A stretch of DNA of 64,000 nt from Gracilaria gracilis (GCA_030374805.1 JARGSG010000006.1:806001-870000), one strand, 5' to 3'; shown: positions 51,808-62,330, numbered from the stretch's first letter. Numbers and translations are program-made. Notes: generated by a model not told the origin, from the letters alone.

Positions 51808-53351
51808 AAAAATTAGAACCCCTTTGAACAAAAAGGCGAAGTTGCCGTTGTGCGACCAATAGCAGATAGATTTCCCTTTAAATATTTGCGGAAATGATTA
51901 AAAGGGTGATGTCTGTATTGTAACGAAGATGGCGTTTTTGAAAATCTGTTTCGATTTTATGTTAGAAATTCGACTTAGAAAATCCGGGAATGAAACGCTG
52001 ACTAAGCTTACAGACACCACCATTACAGACTGAGCTGGAAGTGAAGTGGACCAAGTTAGGTCTTGACAGCCGTTGAGTATTTGGGCTACAGATGGTTGCG
52101 AAGTGAGTATCTATGTACACTATGTGACGGGGATTCTTTCAGTTTCGGCTACCGTTGGTAACTGACGGAACGTTACTTCAGTACGAGTCGAGCTCCTGAA
52201 CGCAGTAACTCCTAGAAAGAACAAGAAGAAAGAACGAATGAAAACAGCAGTTATTAAACAACCAATATTCCAGTGATCTAATGCTTACTCCCGGTTTGCT
52301 TCCCCTAAGAGAAAGCGGGACGGCCAGGTATCTACGCTGACTACACCCACCGTACATCCTGAAATGACAAGGAGGTGGAACATAGATCGTAACGAACCTT
52401 GTGACTCAATCCTGTGACTCCGAACTTGTCGAGCGGGAGGCAGACAGACAAGCATATAGCAGAGACAGTTGCGCCCCGCTTCAAGCTGAGCTTGAATTAG
52501 TTAATAGTGTGGCTATATAACGCGACGAATAGCCACAATATCTTGCAGAATCGTCCGCGGGTCTCCTTAAAAGCCCCACGGACGGATGAGAAAAACTAAA
52601 GATGTCCCGGCAGGCGTCTGGTTGAAAAAAATGTGGAGCAGAGAGTGGCAAGAAGCGTCTAGTTGAAGCTTTCTACGCCTCTCTCCTCCCTCTGCTCCAC
52701 AGGGCTAACGAACGACCTATTGCTAAGCTCTGATGCTCGGAAAAGGGCTGCAATTTCTGCTCAACTATAGAAGGCTGCAACTAACCACTCACAGAGACCG
52801 GTTCCATATATATATATGACGGAGTCGGATGGCTACTGTTTGCGTGTATCCTGCCATCTCGCTTGGGCGAGTGACCCCCGGAATCGTTCTTCCAATCAGA
52901 TGGACAGCAATAAGTCAGAAGCTTCAAATTTCAACTTGCTCCCAATTTCTTGCGCCGGTGACCGACCAGAGCACTGGATCCGAATTCCGGTCTCGAGCGA
53001 GATGTAACGCGATTGAGCCGGAGTTGGCGTTCAAGAAGCTCGACTTCTTCACTAGCGCACAACTCGGAGCTCTTGATCTTCACAACCCTCCACCAACCTT
53101 CGGTTTTCGCCTTCCTGAGCGTCACTCATTCGCCTCGGGAGATCTACAAATACTTGGTGCCCCTTTCCCCTCCGCTCTGTCCTTCATTTCTCGCTCGTTG
53201 ATTATCTGCATCTGTCGATCTTACGGATAACTTGAAAGTGAAACCATTACATCGAGAGGAATACACAGCGGTTCTAGAAATGCATTCTGGGTTTCAAGCC
53301 GCACAAAACAACTGAATCAATGACGCTGTAACCCAGAATCCTGCAGATCAG
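51808..53351. other. intergenic region with inverted repeat at 52632-52701
   Basis: No supported gene; open frames at 52816-53230 overlap each other and lack recognisable sequence. TGTGGAGCAGAG (52632-52643) and CTCTGCTCCACA (52690-52701) form a perfect 12-bp inverted repeat with a 46-base loop. A smaller one is GTCCGCGGG against CCCCACGGAC near 52553-52585. An ATATATATATA run at 52807-52817 could be a TATA-like element. Confidence 0.5.
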
Positions 53352-53978
53352 ATGACGACAGGGCCTTTCGCTTTCCATCTCATGAAGAGGGAAGTGCGCT
53401 TTGCCGATCAATCGGCCAAGAAGAAGGTGGCCCCGGGTGTTCGAATTCATTTAGCCCCTCTTCATCCGAGCCGTTCGGAGAATCCAGCCGCTACCTGGTC
53501 TAGCTATCCGCTCCCCAGAGCTCCTAGCTCCATTACAATCTGCGACAAAATATTTTTTCCAGAGAGCTCTGAGGCTGATGCTGCCCTTCCACAGACTTCA
53601 GAAATCGCCGGGGCTCCCGAACATGTTTTTCCAACATACAAAGAGAGGATTTATCAACAGCTTTCGGCTGAGAGGCAATTTGAGTGTTACCGGCTGAATA
53701 GGGGACTACACTTCGCTGAAATATCGGCCAACATTGAAGCTGAATCTGATGTTCCTATCTACCTACCTCCTCTTGGTGCGAGCCGCTCGGATGTCCCATC
53801 CTATAGCTGGTCTCCGCACCCACTCCCACCAGTTCCCAGCTCTTTTGTGCTAGAGGATCATGAATATCGCTCAAAGTTCGCCGGCCTTCATCTCCCATCC
53901 GAGCCGCACCATGAAATCAACCAGGCTTCGAAATATTCTTATCACTCATTCCTGCATGGCAAACGCCCAGGGTATTAG
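53352..53978 (+). CDS. two-repeat protein, 208 aa, unknown family
   Basis: Single-exon frame starting MTTGPFAFHLMKREVRFADQ. It contains a module of about 50 residues present twice, at residues 16-65 and 119-168. The best-matching stretch is IHLAPLHPSRSENPAATWSS in copy 1 and IYLPPLGASRSDVPSYSWSP in copy 2, followed by YPLPRAPSS and HPLPPVPSS. Each module starts with an F-A-D/E block (RFADQ, HFAEI). REVRF at residues 13-17 fits an RVxF motif. A charged helix-like spacer (TYKERIYQQLSAERQFECYR) joins the modules. No signal peptide or membrane span. No family recognised. It ends in TAG. Confidence 0.65.
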   Translation: MTTGPFAFHLMKREVRFADQSAKKKVAPGVRIHLAPLHPSRSENPAATWSSYPLPRAPSSITICDKIFFPESSEADAALPQTSEIAGAPEHVFPTYKERIYQQLSAERQFECYRLNRGLHFAEISANIEAESDVPIYLPPLGASRSDVPSYSWSPHPLPPVPSSFVLEDHEYRSKFAGLHLPSEPHHEINQASKYSYHSFLHGKRPGY

Positions 53979-55144
53979 GGAACCTTCCAGGTATTGTACG
54001 TTTACGCATCTTTGTTCTCAAGAGATTATATCTTGCTTTTCTAACGTGCTCGGTTTCCATTATTATTTAATATCAATCTGAAGTGAAACTTCTCTTCAGA
54101 CGATCAACGTCGAAGAAAGGGTGATGTCGTGAGCCGTTGTCTACAATTTTGTGGTCTCATTTCCAATCTAAGCCACACTCCAACTCTTTTACGAGATACG
54201 GAGAACTGTGGAAACCTTCTGCCCTTCGTGGCTCTTACCATGATACCACAACATTAAATCTTTGGCGAGAGGCAAAGGCGTACTTGACCTCACGAATGTC
54301 GAATGGGTACCATCTTCTTATTGCGCGTCCGCCTCGATATAAAATTTCGACGACTTGGAACAAAGGGCCAAGGGCAAACTGTGCATTGCCTACTGTGCGA
54401 GTCTGTGGCGGGGCTAGACGTAGCCTCAACTGCCATTCGAAGTTATCGCCGTCGCGCGCGTGCTACGGCAATAAAAAGGGAAATGGGCTGGCGGGGCCGT
54501 GCACTTGTAGATGGACACTAGCAAGTGTCTGTGCGTTGCAATTAGAGCCGTGCAGCCCGTCGCAATGCGTCTTCGTTCCGCTTTGGTTGGCCTGTGTTGG
54601 CTTGCGCTTGTGGGTGTTCGACGCTCATCGGCGTTGTCCATTACGTGCTCGCACAATCACCCGATATGCGACACTGCAAGTCCCACCAGTATGTGCTAGA
54701 GCTACACACGCAACGGCAGGCGCGTAGCAACACATGTTTTTAAAACAAAAGCTAGCAAAGCCCTTGAAAGAAGAGTGGCACAATCCGGGTAATCATGCAA
54801 GCCGGTATACTTCTGTTGATCGGAGACAACAGTAATAACTTCAGTGAGATGCCCCTTGTGCCAGGTCAGATGCAGTCCCTTTAGGCCGGATATACTCCGG
54901 GGACGACAAGGCCGACTTCAAGGCCACGAAATTCCAATCATAAGCCCAGTTTCAGTAGAATTTGGTATAATGGCAGTGACGAGAACATGAAGCTGCTTTT
55001 CTGGGCCGGTTCAAGATAACCAATGTCACAGTTGTGCGTACTTTTCTAGAAGGGGAAGATGAAGTAGAAAGTGGGACTTTGTGAAGTATGAAGAGATATT
55101 TGAGCGATGAAATAACGGTTGTAACGCAAGGATGTTAGGCACTG
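53979..55144. other. intergenic region, no supported gene
   Basis: A 196-codon plus-strand frame (54137-54727) overlaps frames on the other strand and has a composition rich in Cys, Arg and Ser without recognisable sequence, so I do not call it. Nothing else stands out. Confidence 0.4.
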
Positions 55145-55847
55145 ATGGATGGTATCATTGGCCGTATTGATGTTGTTGATAAAAGGGAGAAATACTTGAA
55201 TGTAGTCCGTTTTCCAAGTAGCACTCTGGACGAAGCTCGTCGCAGTATGGATTTATTCTTACATGGCTTGGTTCGTTCCATGATGTTTCCAACGAACGTG
55301 GAGTGTTCCCAGCTAGCAGTTTGTCTAGTTTTTGGAGGACTATGAGACCCCGCTGGTATACTACAGTAGACTGTGGATTGGAGTGGCACCCAGACTTTGC
55401 ATCTGGTGCAGTCTGCTCTTAGTTTGGATTGTGCTTGTGGCACTGAGATTTGAGAGCGGTGTCGGCTCTCGATGGGCATGGAAAGAGTTCTTTTAGGACA
55501 CAACGGCCATTGAAGACTTTGGCAGAGGCAATGATGAGACGCAACACGTGCTTTTCAGGCGCGGCTGCTCCGGTACGCTATCATTCGGCTTCACACAAAG
55601 AGCGTAGCAAAAGCATGACCGCGTCTCCTTGTACGTTACATACAGTGAATACGGCTCTGGTTTTTTTGCCATGGACATTATGTTTCGAGACTTGTTCTTG
55701 TTCAGGAAGCGGGAGGTTGGCAAGCAATTGGAGTGGTTGTCGGACGTGGTCGAATGGATATCCTACTCGAGCTCGTTCCAAAAGGCCTTGGTGGCTGTCA
55801 ACGTCACGCACGCACAAAAGTTCGAATCTGTTTTAGTTTCCTGGTAA
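55145..55847 (+). pseudogene. degraded membrane-protein gene (probable)
   Basis: From 55342 a plus-strand frame of about 168 codons reads YETPLVYYSRLWIGVAPR, a hydrophobic span (LCIWCSLLLVWIVLVALRF), then RWAWKEFF, a TAG (55495-55497), DTTAIEDFG, GCSGTLSFGF, a second TAG (55606-55608), and then YVTYSEYGSGFFAMDIMFRD and QLEWLSDVVEWISYSSSFQK up to a TAA. The two stops in one otherwise protein-like frame suggest a decayed gene; unseen introns are an alternative. An upstream frame (55145-55345, IDVVDKREKYLNVVRF) may be an earlier part in another frame. A perfect 8-bp hairpin (CACTCCCG / CGGGAGTG, 55873-55895) lies just after it. Confidence 0.4.
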
Positions 55848-56056
55848 CTCGGTATAAAACGCGAAAATCTGTCACTCCCGAAGCAACCGGGAGTGCTCGA
55901 ATCGAGCGTTCATGACACAGATCTACGTCCCGTCCCACCGTCCTGCAACGGGTCGAACACTGGATACCATGGCTGATCCCAAAGGATGCTCCTATTGGAA
56001 TGGGTTTACGAAGGGTACAGTTGGTAGACTACGAAGGTGAGATAAAGCACCCATAT

Positions 56057-56824
56057 TTAGTTGGTTTCATTTGGTCGCGGCTCTCTCCACATTGTGGTTA
56101 TTGGGGGGCAGTCCGGATAGCCCTGAAACGTTTCAACCACCTCAAAGCCATGCCGTTTGTAGAACGGAATGTTACGCTCATTGGACGATTCCAAGTACGC
56201 CGGCAGACGCAGCAGATCGCATTGCTTCAACATCTGAGAAATAACAGCACTGCCATACCCCTTCCCCTGGTGCTCCTTGTGCGTACCCATGATGAACAGG
56301 TGCATGTGCGGGCGTGCGGGATGAAGATTCTCCACGTCGTCGAACGAAAACATCATCCGTAGTCCACGCCAGCCAAAGCAACGGAGCAGCGCGATGACGA
56401 ACCACAGCGAGTACCAGCCTGATATCTTCCAGTGCCCAACATGGTGCCAGATAGCAACGCTTGCATAGTCGTCCGAAACGTGCACGGTGCTCTCTCCCTT
56501 GGGGCGCGACAGCTCGGCGCGAAGCACGGTGCGGTTGAAAATGAGCGACTTTTCGTACTTGTGTTTGGCGCGAGGGCTGTGAAAGTAGTTGAGAAACGGG
56601 TCGTCTTCAAACGCGGACGCCAGCGTGTGCGCGATGCGCTCGATTTGCTGCGAATCTTCGTGCACCACGACGCGGCGAGAGCGGAGTGCAGACGCTCGTG
56701 GAGCGGCCGACGCACGCTTCGTGCGCGCGGTGTTGCGGAGCGGCGAGACGCGGTGGCGCCGAGCGGATAAGGGGGCTGGGGCGGTGAAGGCGGGCGGGGA
56801 GCGACCGTCGTGCGACGCATCCAT
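56057..56824 (-). CDS. GNAT-family N-acetyltransferase, 255 aa
   Basis: Transfers an acetyl group from acetyl-CoA to an unknown substrate. Start chosen at ATG 56824 (MDASHDGRSPP); an open extension to 56986 is Arg-rich and less likely. The first 60 residues are rich in Ala, Arg, Ser and Pro with few acids, like a plastid or mitochondrial targeting sequence (inference). The catalytic domain follows: IERIAHTLASAFEDDPFLNY, then HLFIMGTHKEHQGKGYGSAV, with the acetyl-CoA-binding Q-G-K-G-Y-G (family Q/R-x-x-G-x-G/A), and LESSNERNIPFYKRHGFEVV, the usual GNAT motif B. This layout resembles the GNAT proteins found in fungi, plants and algae with an E-x-DPF-x-x-Y start. Substrate unknown. Confidence 0.88.
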   Translation of the reverse strand: MDASHDGRSPPAFTAPAPLSARRHRVSPLRNTARTKRASAAPRASALRSRRVVVHEDSQQIERIAHTLASAFEDDPFLNYFHSPRAKHKYEKSLIFNRTVLRAELSRPKGESTVHVSDDYASVAIWHHVGHWKISGWYSLWFVIALLRCFGWRGLRMMFSFDDVENLHPARPHMHLFIMGTHKEHQGKGYGSAVISQMLKQCDLLRLPAYLESSNERNIPFYKRHGFEVVETFQGYPDCPPITTMWREPRPNETN

Positions 56825-57064
56825 GGCGGTTGGCGGCGGCGGTTGGCGGCGGCGGTAGCCACGGCGGTGGCGAGTTGCAGATGTGCCGGCGTCGCGACGG
56901 TGGAAGGCGGGATGCAGAGAGCGCGCACGGCGCCGCGTTGTTGATAGATATAAGAGGCGGTATGAGGTGCACGCCACGTGCAACAACCGCCTCTCTTTTG
57001 TTTACAGTACGCGTCCGGATTCACCGCTTCTTTACAGCTGGCTACGGGCTACGTGTACACGTAA

Positions 57065-58975
57065 TCAAACGGCGCCATCGCCGTGACTGCCCCCTGTTGA
57101 CGAGAAGCTCTCGGGTCTCGTCATCGTCTTCATCACAGCTTCGATCGTCTTCATCACAGCTTCGAACGTTTCACCGTCGACTGCCACTGCTCGGTTGCGT
57201 CCCTCGTCGCCGTCGCCCGGGTTCTTCTGGGGGATGAGCACCATCGCGAGGAACAAGGCGCCCCCGACTAAGTACGCGATCAGGAAGAAGCGGCGCAGCT
57301 TCGCGAAGCTCAGCGTGGTGTTCACTTCCGCCCTGCACTGCGGCAGGTTATTGAAGTACCTGATGAGGCTTGTCGTTGTTTGATTTCCCAGTAGCTCAAG
57401 CGTGGCACGGCTCATCGTTTCTGTCAGATTGCTGCCTTTTGGCAGCAGCATTGACAACCCACCGTTCCAGATTGGTTCGCCGGCGATCACAAAGTCGCCA
57501 CAATACCTTTGCCGAATTGCGGATGTAATGGCAGACTCCAACACAATTGCATACTTGCACTGGCCCTCTTCAACCGCTTGAAATAACGTCTTGTAAGAAT
57601 TGAAATAGTTTGGTGGGTTCTGTTCATGGCATTCCCTACGGTAGAGTAGACACAAATTGCCCAAAGTCAGACAACTGTTGCAGCTTTGAAACAAGGGGCA
57701 TGATGCAACTTACTCCACAGCGATAGACTTCTCCCAATACGTCTCCAAAGCACCTCCCCTCAGTATACACACTTCTGAAGGGTCAATTCTGCAACTCAGA
57801 AGATCTGCCGCTGTTTGAAACTTCGTCTCAACAGATTCTTGTACAAGTGAGGCTCTGCAGTAGTGAACGAAATGTAAATGCATCGATGTCAGGAAAGTGA
57901 ATTCTCGCAGCTGTGAACGTTGGGACAATCAGTAATGCGCACAACTTACGTCATGCTAGCCTCGTACGACAAGACTAGAAAGAGCGCAGTCACTGCAAGA
58001 ATGAGGTTAAGAAACCACTGACGCGTTGTGTTTCCGTGATCAACGACAGTCTCGTCGGAGAGCATCAGCATTCTCATAACTTCAAGAGTATTGGATTTCG
58101 ATTGCGGGTAGCATGAAGGTCTCAGTCTTCAGTGTACTTTTTCGCGCAGAACCGCATGGAGAGTAGAATGAAACTTACGTGTACTTTGAATGCCCTTCCT
58201 CAGTCGGAAAGGCAGATTGCTCTTCGTGAGATAGTGTCCCCACCTTTTAAGTCTGGAATACGTTTGTGGCAACGGCTCATACTCAGAAGGGACAGCAAAT
58301 CGCCGGTCGAGAATTTTCAGGAACGAGAACATAACGAACAGAGACATAATCGAGATCCAAGCCCAGCCGTCGAAAGTCTGAATGAAGAACCAAACCTTCC
58401 CTGACAATGTTGCCTCGGAAACGTGCGCAAACACGACGTATCGATCGTACGCAAACGGAGGCAGGAAATCGACAAGTCCGAAACGACTTGCCGTCTGAAA
58501 CCAACCTCCAATGCCAATATCACATGAGCAGTCTGGGGAATCAATTATCTGCCCGGTTGATTTGTTGGTACATTCATGCATGGATGTGACGAAAGCACTG
58601 AAATCAGTTGTGTTTGGGCCGCGAAAGACGTGAATCGATGAGCACGACCAATTGAGGTACGCTTGATGCTGAAGCAGATGCTCTTTTATGACTCCGTCCA
58701 AACCATTCTGAATGTATGTCACCATAGGATGTAGGAAATCGTTAGTACGCATGATTGGCTTCTTCGATTGACAAGGACTTTGAATAACGCACGTTCCAGT
58801 AATTGCGGTCATTCTGAAAGCTGATGGGAGGTTCCTCCATTAGACAACAGCGCAATGGCGGTTGCGAAGATAACTCATTTCGAGTGCCCAAAACAGTGTG
58901 AAGCGTCGTAAGGGACGCAAAGAGCAAGAAGAGAAGCTCTGTATGCCTGACGAATTGCGGTATGACATCTGACAT
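57065..58975 (-). CDS. ionotropic glutamate receptor-like channel, five exons, 517 aa
   Basis: Model: exons 58975-58793, 58707-58179, 58079-57950, 57854-57714 and 57635-57065. Introns are 85, 99, 95 and 78 bases, four with GT/AG, three with GTAAGT donors and the first with GTGCGT plus a TACTAAC branch site. Phases 0, 1, 2, 2 all agree, giving 517 open codons. Domain order: signal peptide (ELLFLLFASLTTLHTVLG), ligand-binding S1 (RCCLMEEPPISF; CDIGIGGWFQTASRFGLVDF), M1 (GWAWISIMSLFVMFSFLKIL), a basic linker, M3 ending in VLSYEASMTA (family S-Y-T-A-N-L-A-A), S2 (EEGQCKYAIVLESAI; GLSMLLPKGSNLTE) and M4 (FFLIAYLVGGALFLAMVLI). There is no N-terminal regulatory domain. A 7-residue repeat EAVMKTI/EAVMKTM lies near the C-terminus. 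The pore loop is weak, so ion selectivity cannot be judged. Confidence 0.85.
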
Positions 58976-60417
58976 GGAAATGTATGGCGTTGAGTAGGGG
59001 CGATGACGAAAGCGTTTCCGAAATGACGTCCGTACCAGATTATCTAATTTCGGTTGTGTGACGTTTGTGCTAATTCGCAGAAACCATGAGTGTGGGCAGG
59101 AAGTTCTCTTTGTCGGTGTATCGGACAAGTATTTCTTGGCGTGTGCAGAAGTAAGGTACAACTCGAGAACTAGAACATATGTTTGCCTTTATCTGCTGTT
59201 GTGATGAACATGTAAGTTCGGAGGGGAAGACATGGAGAGTTCTGCCATTCATCTTTCATCTGTGGAACCGAGCATAACGTAAGAATGAAGTTGGACAAGA
59301 GCCAGAGACGATTCTTAACGGCTCATGGCTTGCTATTCGAGTCCAGTTGAAGTTCACAGTTGACAACAACTTTGTGACTCACGACCTCACAACAAGTTTA
59401 CTCCGGAATTGGACAACGTGTACGCCACAACCAATGACTTGCATACACATAGGAAGCAGGAGCGAAAGCAAGGCGAGATAGAGTGTAGAAAGACAGCGAA
59501 AGGGGGCATCTGCAGCACCTACTTCGCCAAATATGCCCTAACTTTGCCCCTTGACGATTACACACACGCGAATGGGGTCGTTTTCTCCAATCTTCGGTAC
59601 GAAGTCCCAGTTGTCTTTCGCCAAGAAGAGGTTTGAACGTCATAATTTTGGTTGATACCCTTCGTCATTTCGATTTTAGTGTGGATGGCTAGTAAGTTTC
59701 CTGCAATGAATTAAGAGCACAGCAAAGATAAGATTAGCCTTGTTAGCCTTTGCCCGGACTATGAATGGTTGATCGGCAACTGTTTGGCGCACAAGGGATG
59801 TCCTGGAGATGCCCTTGGACTTGTTTGCTCTCTTGGAGTCCTCCGTCTGCTCGTACGGGTCTACTCGCCTATACTTCGCGCCCATTTGCATCCTGTAGTC
59901 AGCTTCTCTTTCTCAATTAATTTATGTCCGCATAAAGCGTCCTCATTCGTTCTTCATTCTTACATGGATGTTGCTATCCTAGTAGAGGCTTTGTGATCAA
60001 CTAAGCCAAACACATTTCAATTCTTAATTCAATTCACACTTTGTCAGTGACAAGGTTGTCTCAGGGTTTGCTTTTCAACAAAAATTAAAAATATCTGGCG
60101 TTTTTACGACTTTTTTTTCTTAATTTCCAAATTTTGAATGACAGAACCAATTTGTAATATCAAAATTTTGAATGCTTAAATAAGTTTGAATTTGAATTTG
60201 AATTCTACCTTCCCATTCACAGCTCGTGCGACCAATCGTACAAGCACTGCTTGACATTGGGTCAATGGTATATTGGGTCTGCCTTCTGTACCCTTTCTGC
60301 AAAAACGCGCGTGACAAGCAGAGGTATCTCTTACAAAACTACTGTAGGCGGCACTGAAACCTTTCACTGTATATGTAAACTTCGCAGAGCTTTTTTCAAT
60401 TCAATTTCAAACCTATG
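58976..60417. other. upstream region of the receptor gene, no supported gene
   Basis: Probably holds the promoter of the minus-strand receptor. Short open frames on both strands lack recognisable sequence. A TTTGAA-type hexamer repeat is at about 60184-60202. Confidence 0.45.
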
Positions 60418-60461
60418 GGGAGAATATGGGAACAAACTATAGTTTGTTCCCATATTCTCCC
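60418..60461. repeat. perfect 44-bp palindrome
   Basis: Two 22-base arms meet without a spacer; the left arm is GGGAGAATATGGGAACAAAC then TA. No mismatch was found. Such a structure could be two transposon ends joined head to head, or the trace of a hairpin-mediated repair event. Confidence 0.95.
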
Positions 60462-60501
60462 GCAATTACCCAGCAATCAAGGCAATTAATCGCTCTTACG
60501 T

Positions 60502-60582
60502 GGGTACAGACAAAGGTACAGAAGCTAGAATCGGGATTTCTTAAAACTCCGAACGGCTAGAACTGTACCCTCACCTGTACCC
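60502..60582. repeat. imperfect inverted repeat, about 26-bp arms
   Basis: Left arm 60502-60528 contains GGGTACAG and GGTACAGAAGCTAG; right arm 60557-60582 contains CTAGAACTGTACCC and CTGTACCC. The arms also carry an internal direct repeat of GGTACAG. The spacer is about 28 bases. It has a MITE-like or hairpin form. Confidence 0.6.
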
Positions 60583-61050
60583 TGCTCAGTGCCGATTGGC
60601 TCTCTTGTCAAACAGTTTGGTAGTTAACCTACTTCAGTAGTCAAAATCATACCTCTTAGGTAGTTCACACGAGATGTACGTCTATCAATCCTCTAAGATA
60701 CTGGCTTTTGTCAAGCACAAGATGCGATAGATTGCCAAACTAATGCTTTCTAGTTGATACCATGCTGGAATCTACTTATTCTAGTGATTGTTAAACAATT
60801 TTAAAGATAGGTTACGGACAACAACTTACCTTTATAAGCAAACATTGCTTTGTTAAAGGTATTCTACACTTTCACATAGGAAGCTCTTGTAGTTGTACAT
60901 TGAACATCAAAACAGTCTTAATCATCAAGCTTTGAACTTCAAGAAATCAGTAGTTTCAAAGCATCAGAAATTGAGCAGCTTATCGTAGGATACGCAACTA
61001 CTGCCTCTGATCACAGGGCTGCTGTGCTGCACTTATCAAACATTTGATGC

Positions 61051-61832
61051 TGCTCAAGCTCGGCACAACCGAACATGAGCAGACCTACATTCTGAGCACA
61101 GGGCTGTGCCCGTCTTTATACCATGCTGCAATCTGCTCATGCTCGGCTGTGCCGAGCATGACCAACCCCAAGCTCTGAGCTCAGCCCTGTGGCCGCGCTT
61201 AGATTACGCGGCAACGTTGCTCTTACTTGGCTGTGCCAAGCATGAGAAGCTTGTAAATTTCAGACAGGGCGGTGCCAGTGGTCAGAACACGCTTGGAGCT
61301 GCTCATGCTCGGCACAGCCGAGCATGAGCAGTCCCAGGCTATAAGGTAAGGGCTGTGCACGCGCTTTGAACACGTTTGAAGCTGCTCATGTTCAGCTTTG
61401 CCGAGAATGAGCAGCTTCGGGATGTGACCCAGGGCTGTGCCCTTGGTTTTGATCACGCTTGGAGCTGCTCATGCTCGGCTGTGCCGAGCATGAGTAGCGC
61501 CAATTTGCGAGCTCTGGGCTGTGCCCGCAGTTGTAATACGCAGTAGCGTTGCTCTTGCATGCTCGGCATAGTCGAGCATGATCAGCGTTGGTTCTGAGAC
61601 AGAGCGGGGGAGGGGTTTGGAACACGCTTGGAGGTGCCCATGCTCGGCACAGCCGAGCATGAGCAGCCACAGGCTGTGGGCTCAGGGCTTTGCCTGCGCT
61701 TTGAATACATTTCAAGCTACTCATGTTTGGCTATGCCGAGCGTGAGCAGCTTCCGTATATGAGCCAGTGCTGTGCCGGTGGTCAGAACACGCTTAGAGCC
61801 GCTCATGCCCGGCTGTGCCGAGCATGAGCAGC
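61051..61832. repeat. array of ten hairpin units, period about 83 bp
   Basis: Ten palindromic cores of about 30 bases, consensus GCTCATGCTCGGC-TGT-GCCGAGCATGAGC, at about 61051, 61134, 61218, 61298, 61381, 61464, 61550, 61634, 61716 and 61798. Spacers of about 50 bases are related to one another (GAGCnCAGGGCTGTGCC and GAACACGCTTGGAGCTG recur), so this is a diverged minisatellite whose unit holds a hairpin. The loop occurs in both orientations (TGT in some units, ACA in others). At 61226-61240 the stem is CTTGGC / GCCAAG, with paired changes on both sides relative to the consensus. Confidence 0.9.
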
Positions 61833-61869
61833 TCTGGGCGTGAGCACAGGGCTGTGCCTTTGTTGCGAA

Positions 61870-62330
61870 TGACCTTGCTGCGAATGACCTTGGCGCTTTT
61901 GAAGCATGTGCTTCGGATGCGCCGGGAGCAAGGGCTCATGGAGTCTTACATGAATGGGTGACTACTGACGATGTCACGTAAGTGGGTTCAGGAGTGACAC
62001 AGAACCCACGAATTTGACCCTGTTCAGAGGGGTGGCAAAAATCAAGCAGGACGCTACAGTGAGGGGGGTACAGATTTCAGGGAATGAGAACGTTGGACAT
62101 TCGGTCAACGAGCTTAAGCCCGATCGTGCAAAGTGACTCACGTTGAATTTCAAACAGAGCGGGCGGAGCTCGAGTACAACGTACGTTCCTAGTTTCGTGG
62201 CACCCGGTCAGCTAGTCTCTCGAGACTCTATGTGCACTTGTGACTGAAGGTCTCTTCGCATTGCAACAGTATAAATACAGGTCCATTGGAGATGAAAGCT
62301 GAGTCAGAACCAGTACTCGAAATCTGGATC
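61870..62330. other. spacer between hairpin array and long inverted repeat
   Basis: No supported gene. A short direct repeat TGCGAATGACCTTG occurs twice at about 61864-61892. TCGAAATCTGGA is duplicated just before the long inverted repeat (about 62318 and 62331). Confidence 0.45.

Noticed and set aside
52816-53230. Two overlapping open frames of 63 and 133 codons upstream of the 53352 gene.
   Set aside because: They compete with each other in different frames, and neither shows a domain or conserved pattern.
54137-54727. A 196-codon open frame.
   Set aside because: It overlaps frames on the other strand, has a composition expected from random sequence with Cys, Arg and Ser excess, and no recognisable motif.
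61010-61870. Regular 30-base repeats with 50-base spacers looked like a CRISPR array.
   Set aside because: The spacers are related to each other, the repeats are diverged, the surrounding DNA is eukaryotic, and no cas genes are present.
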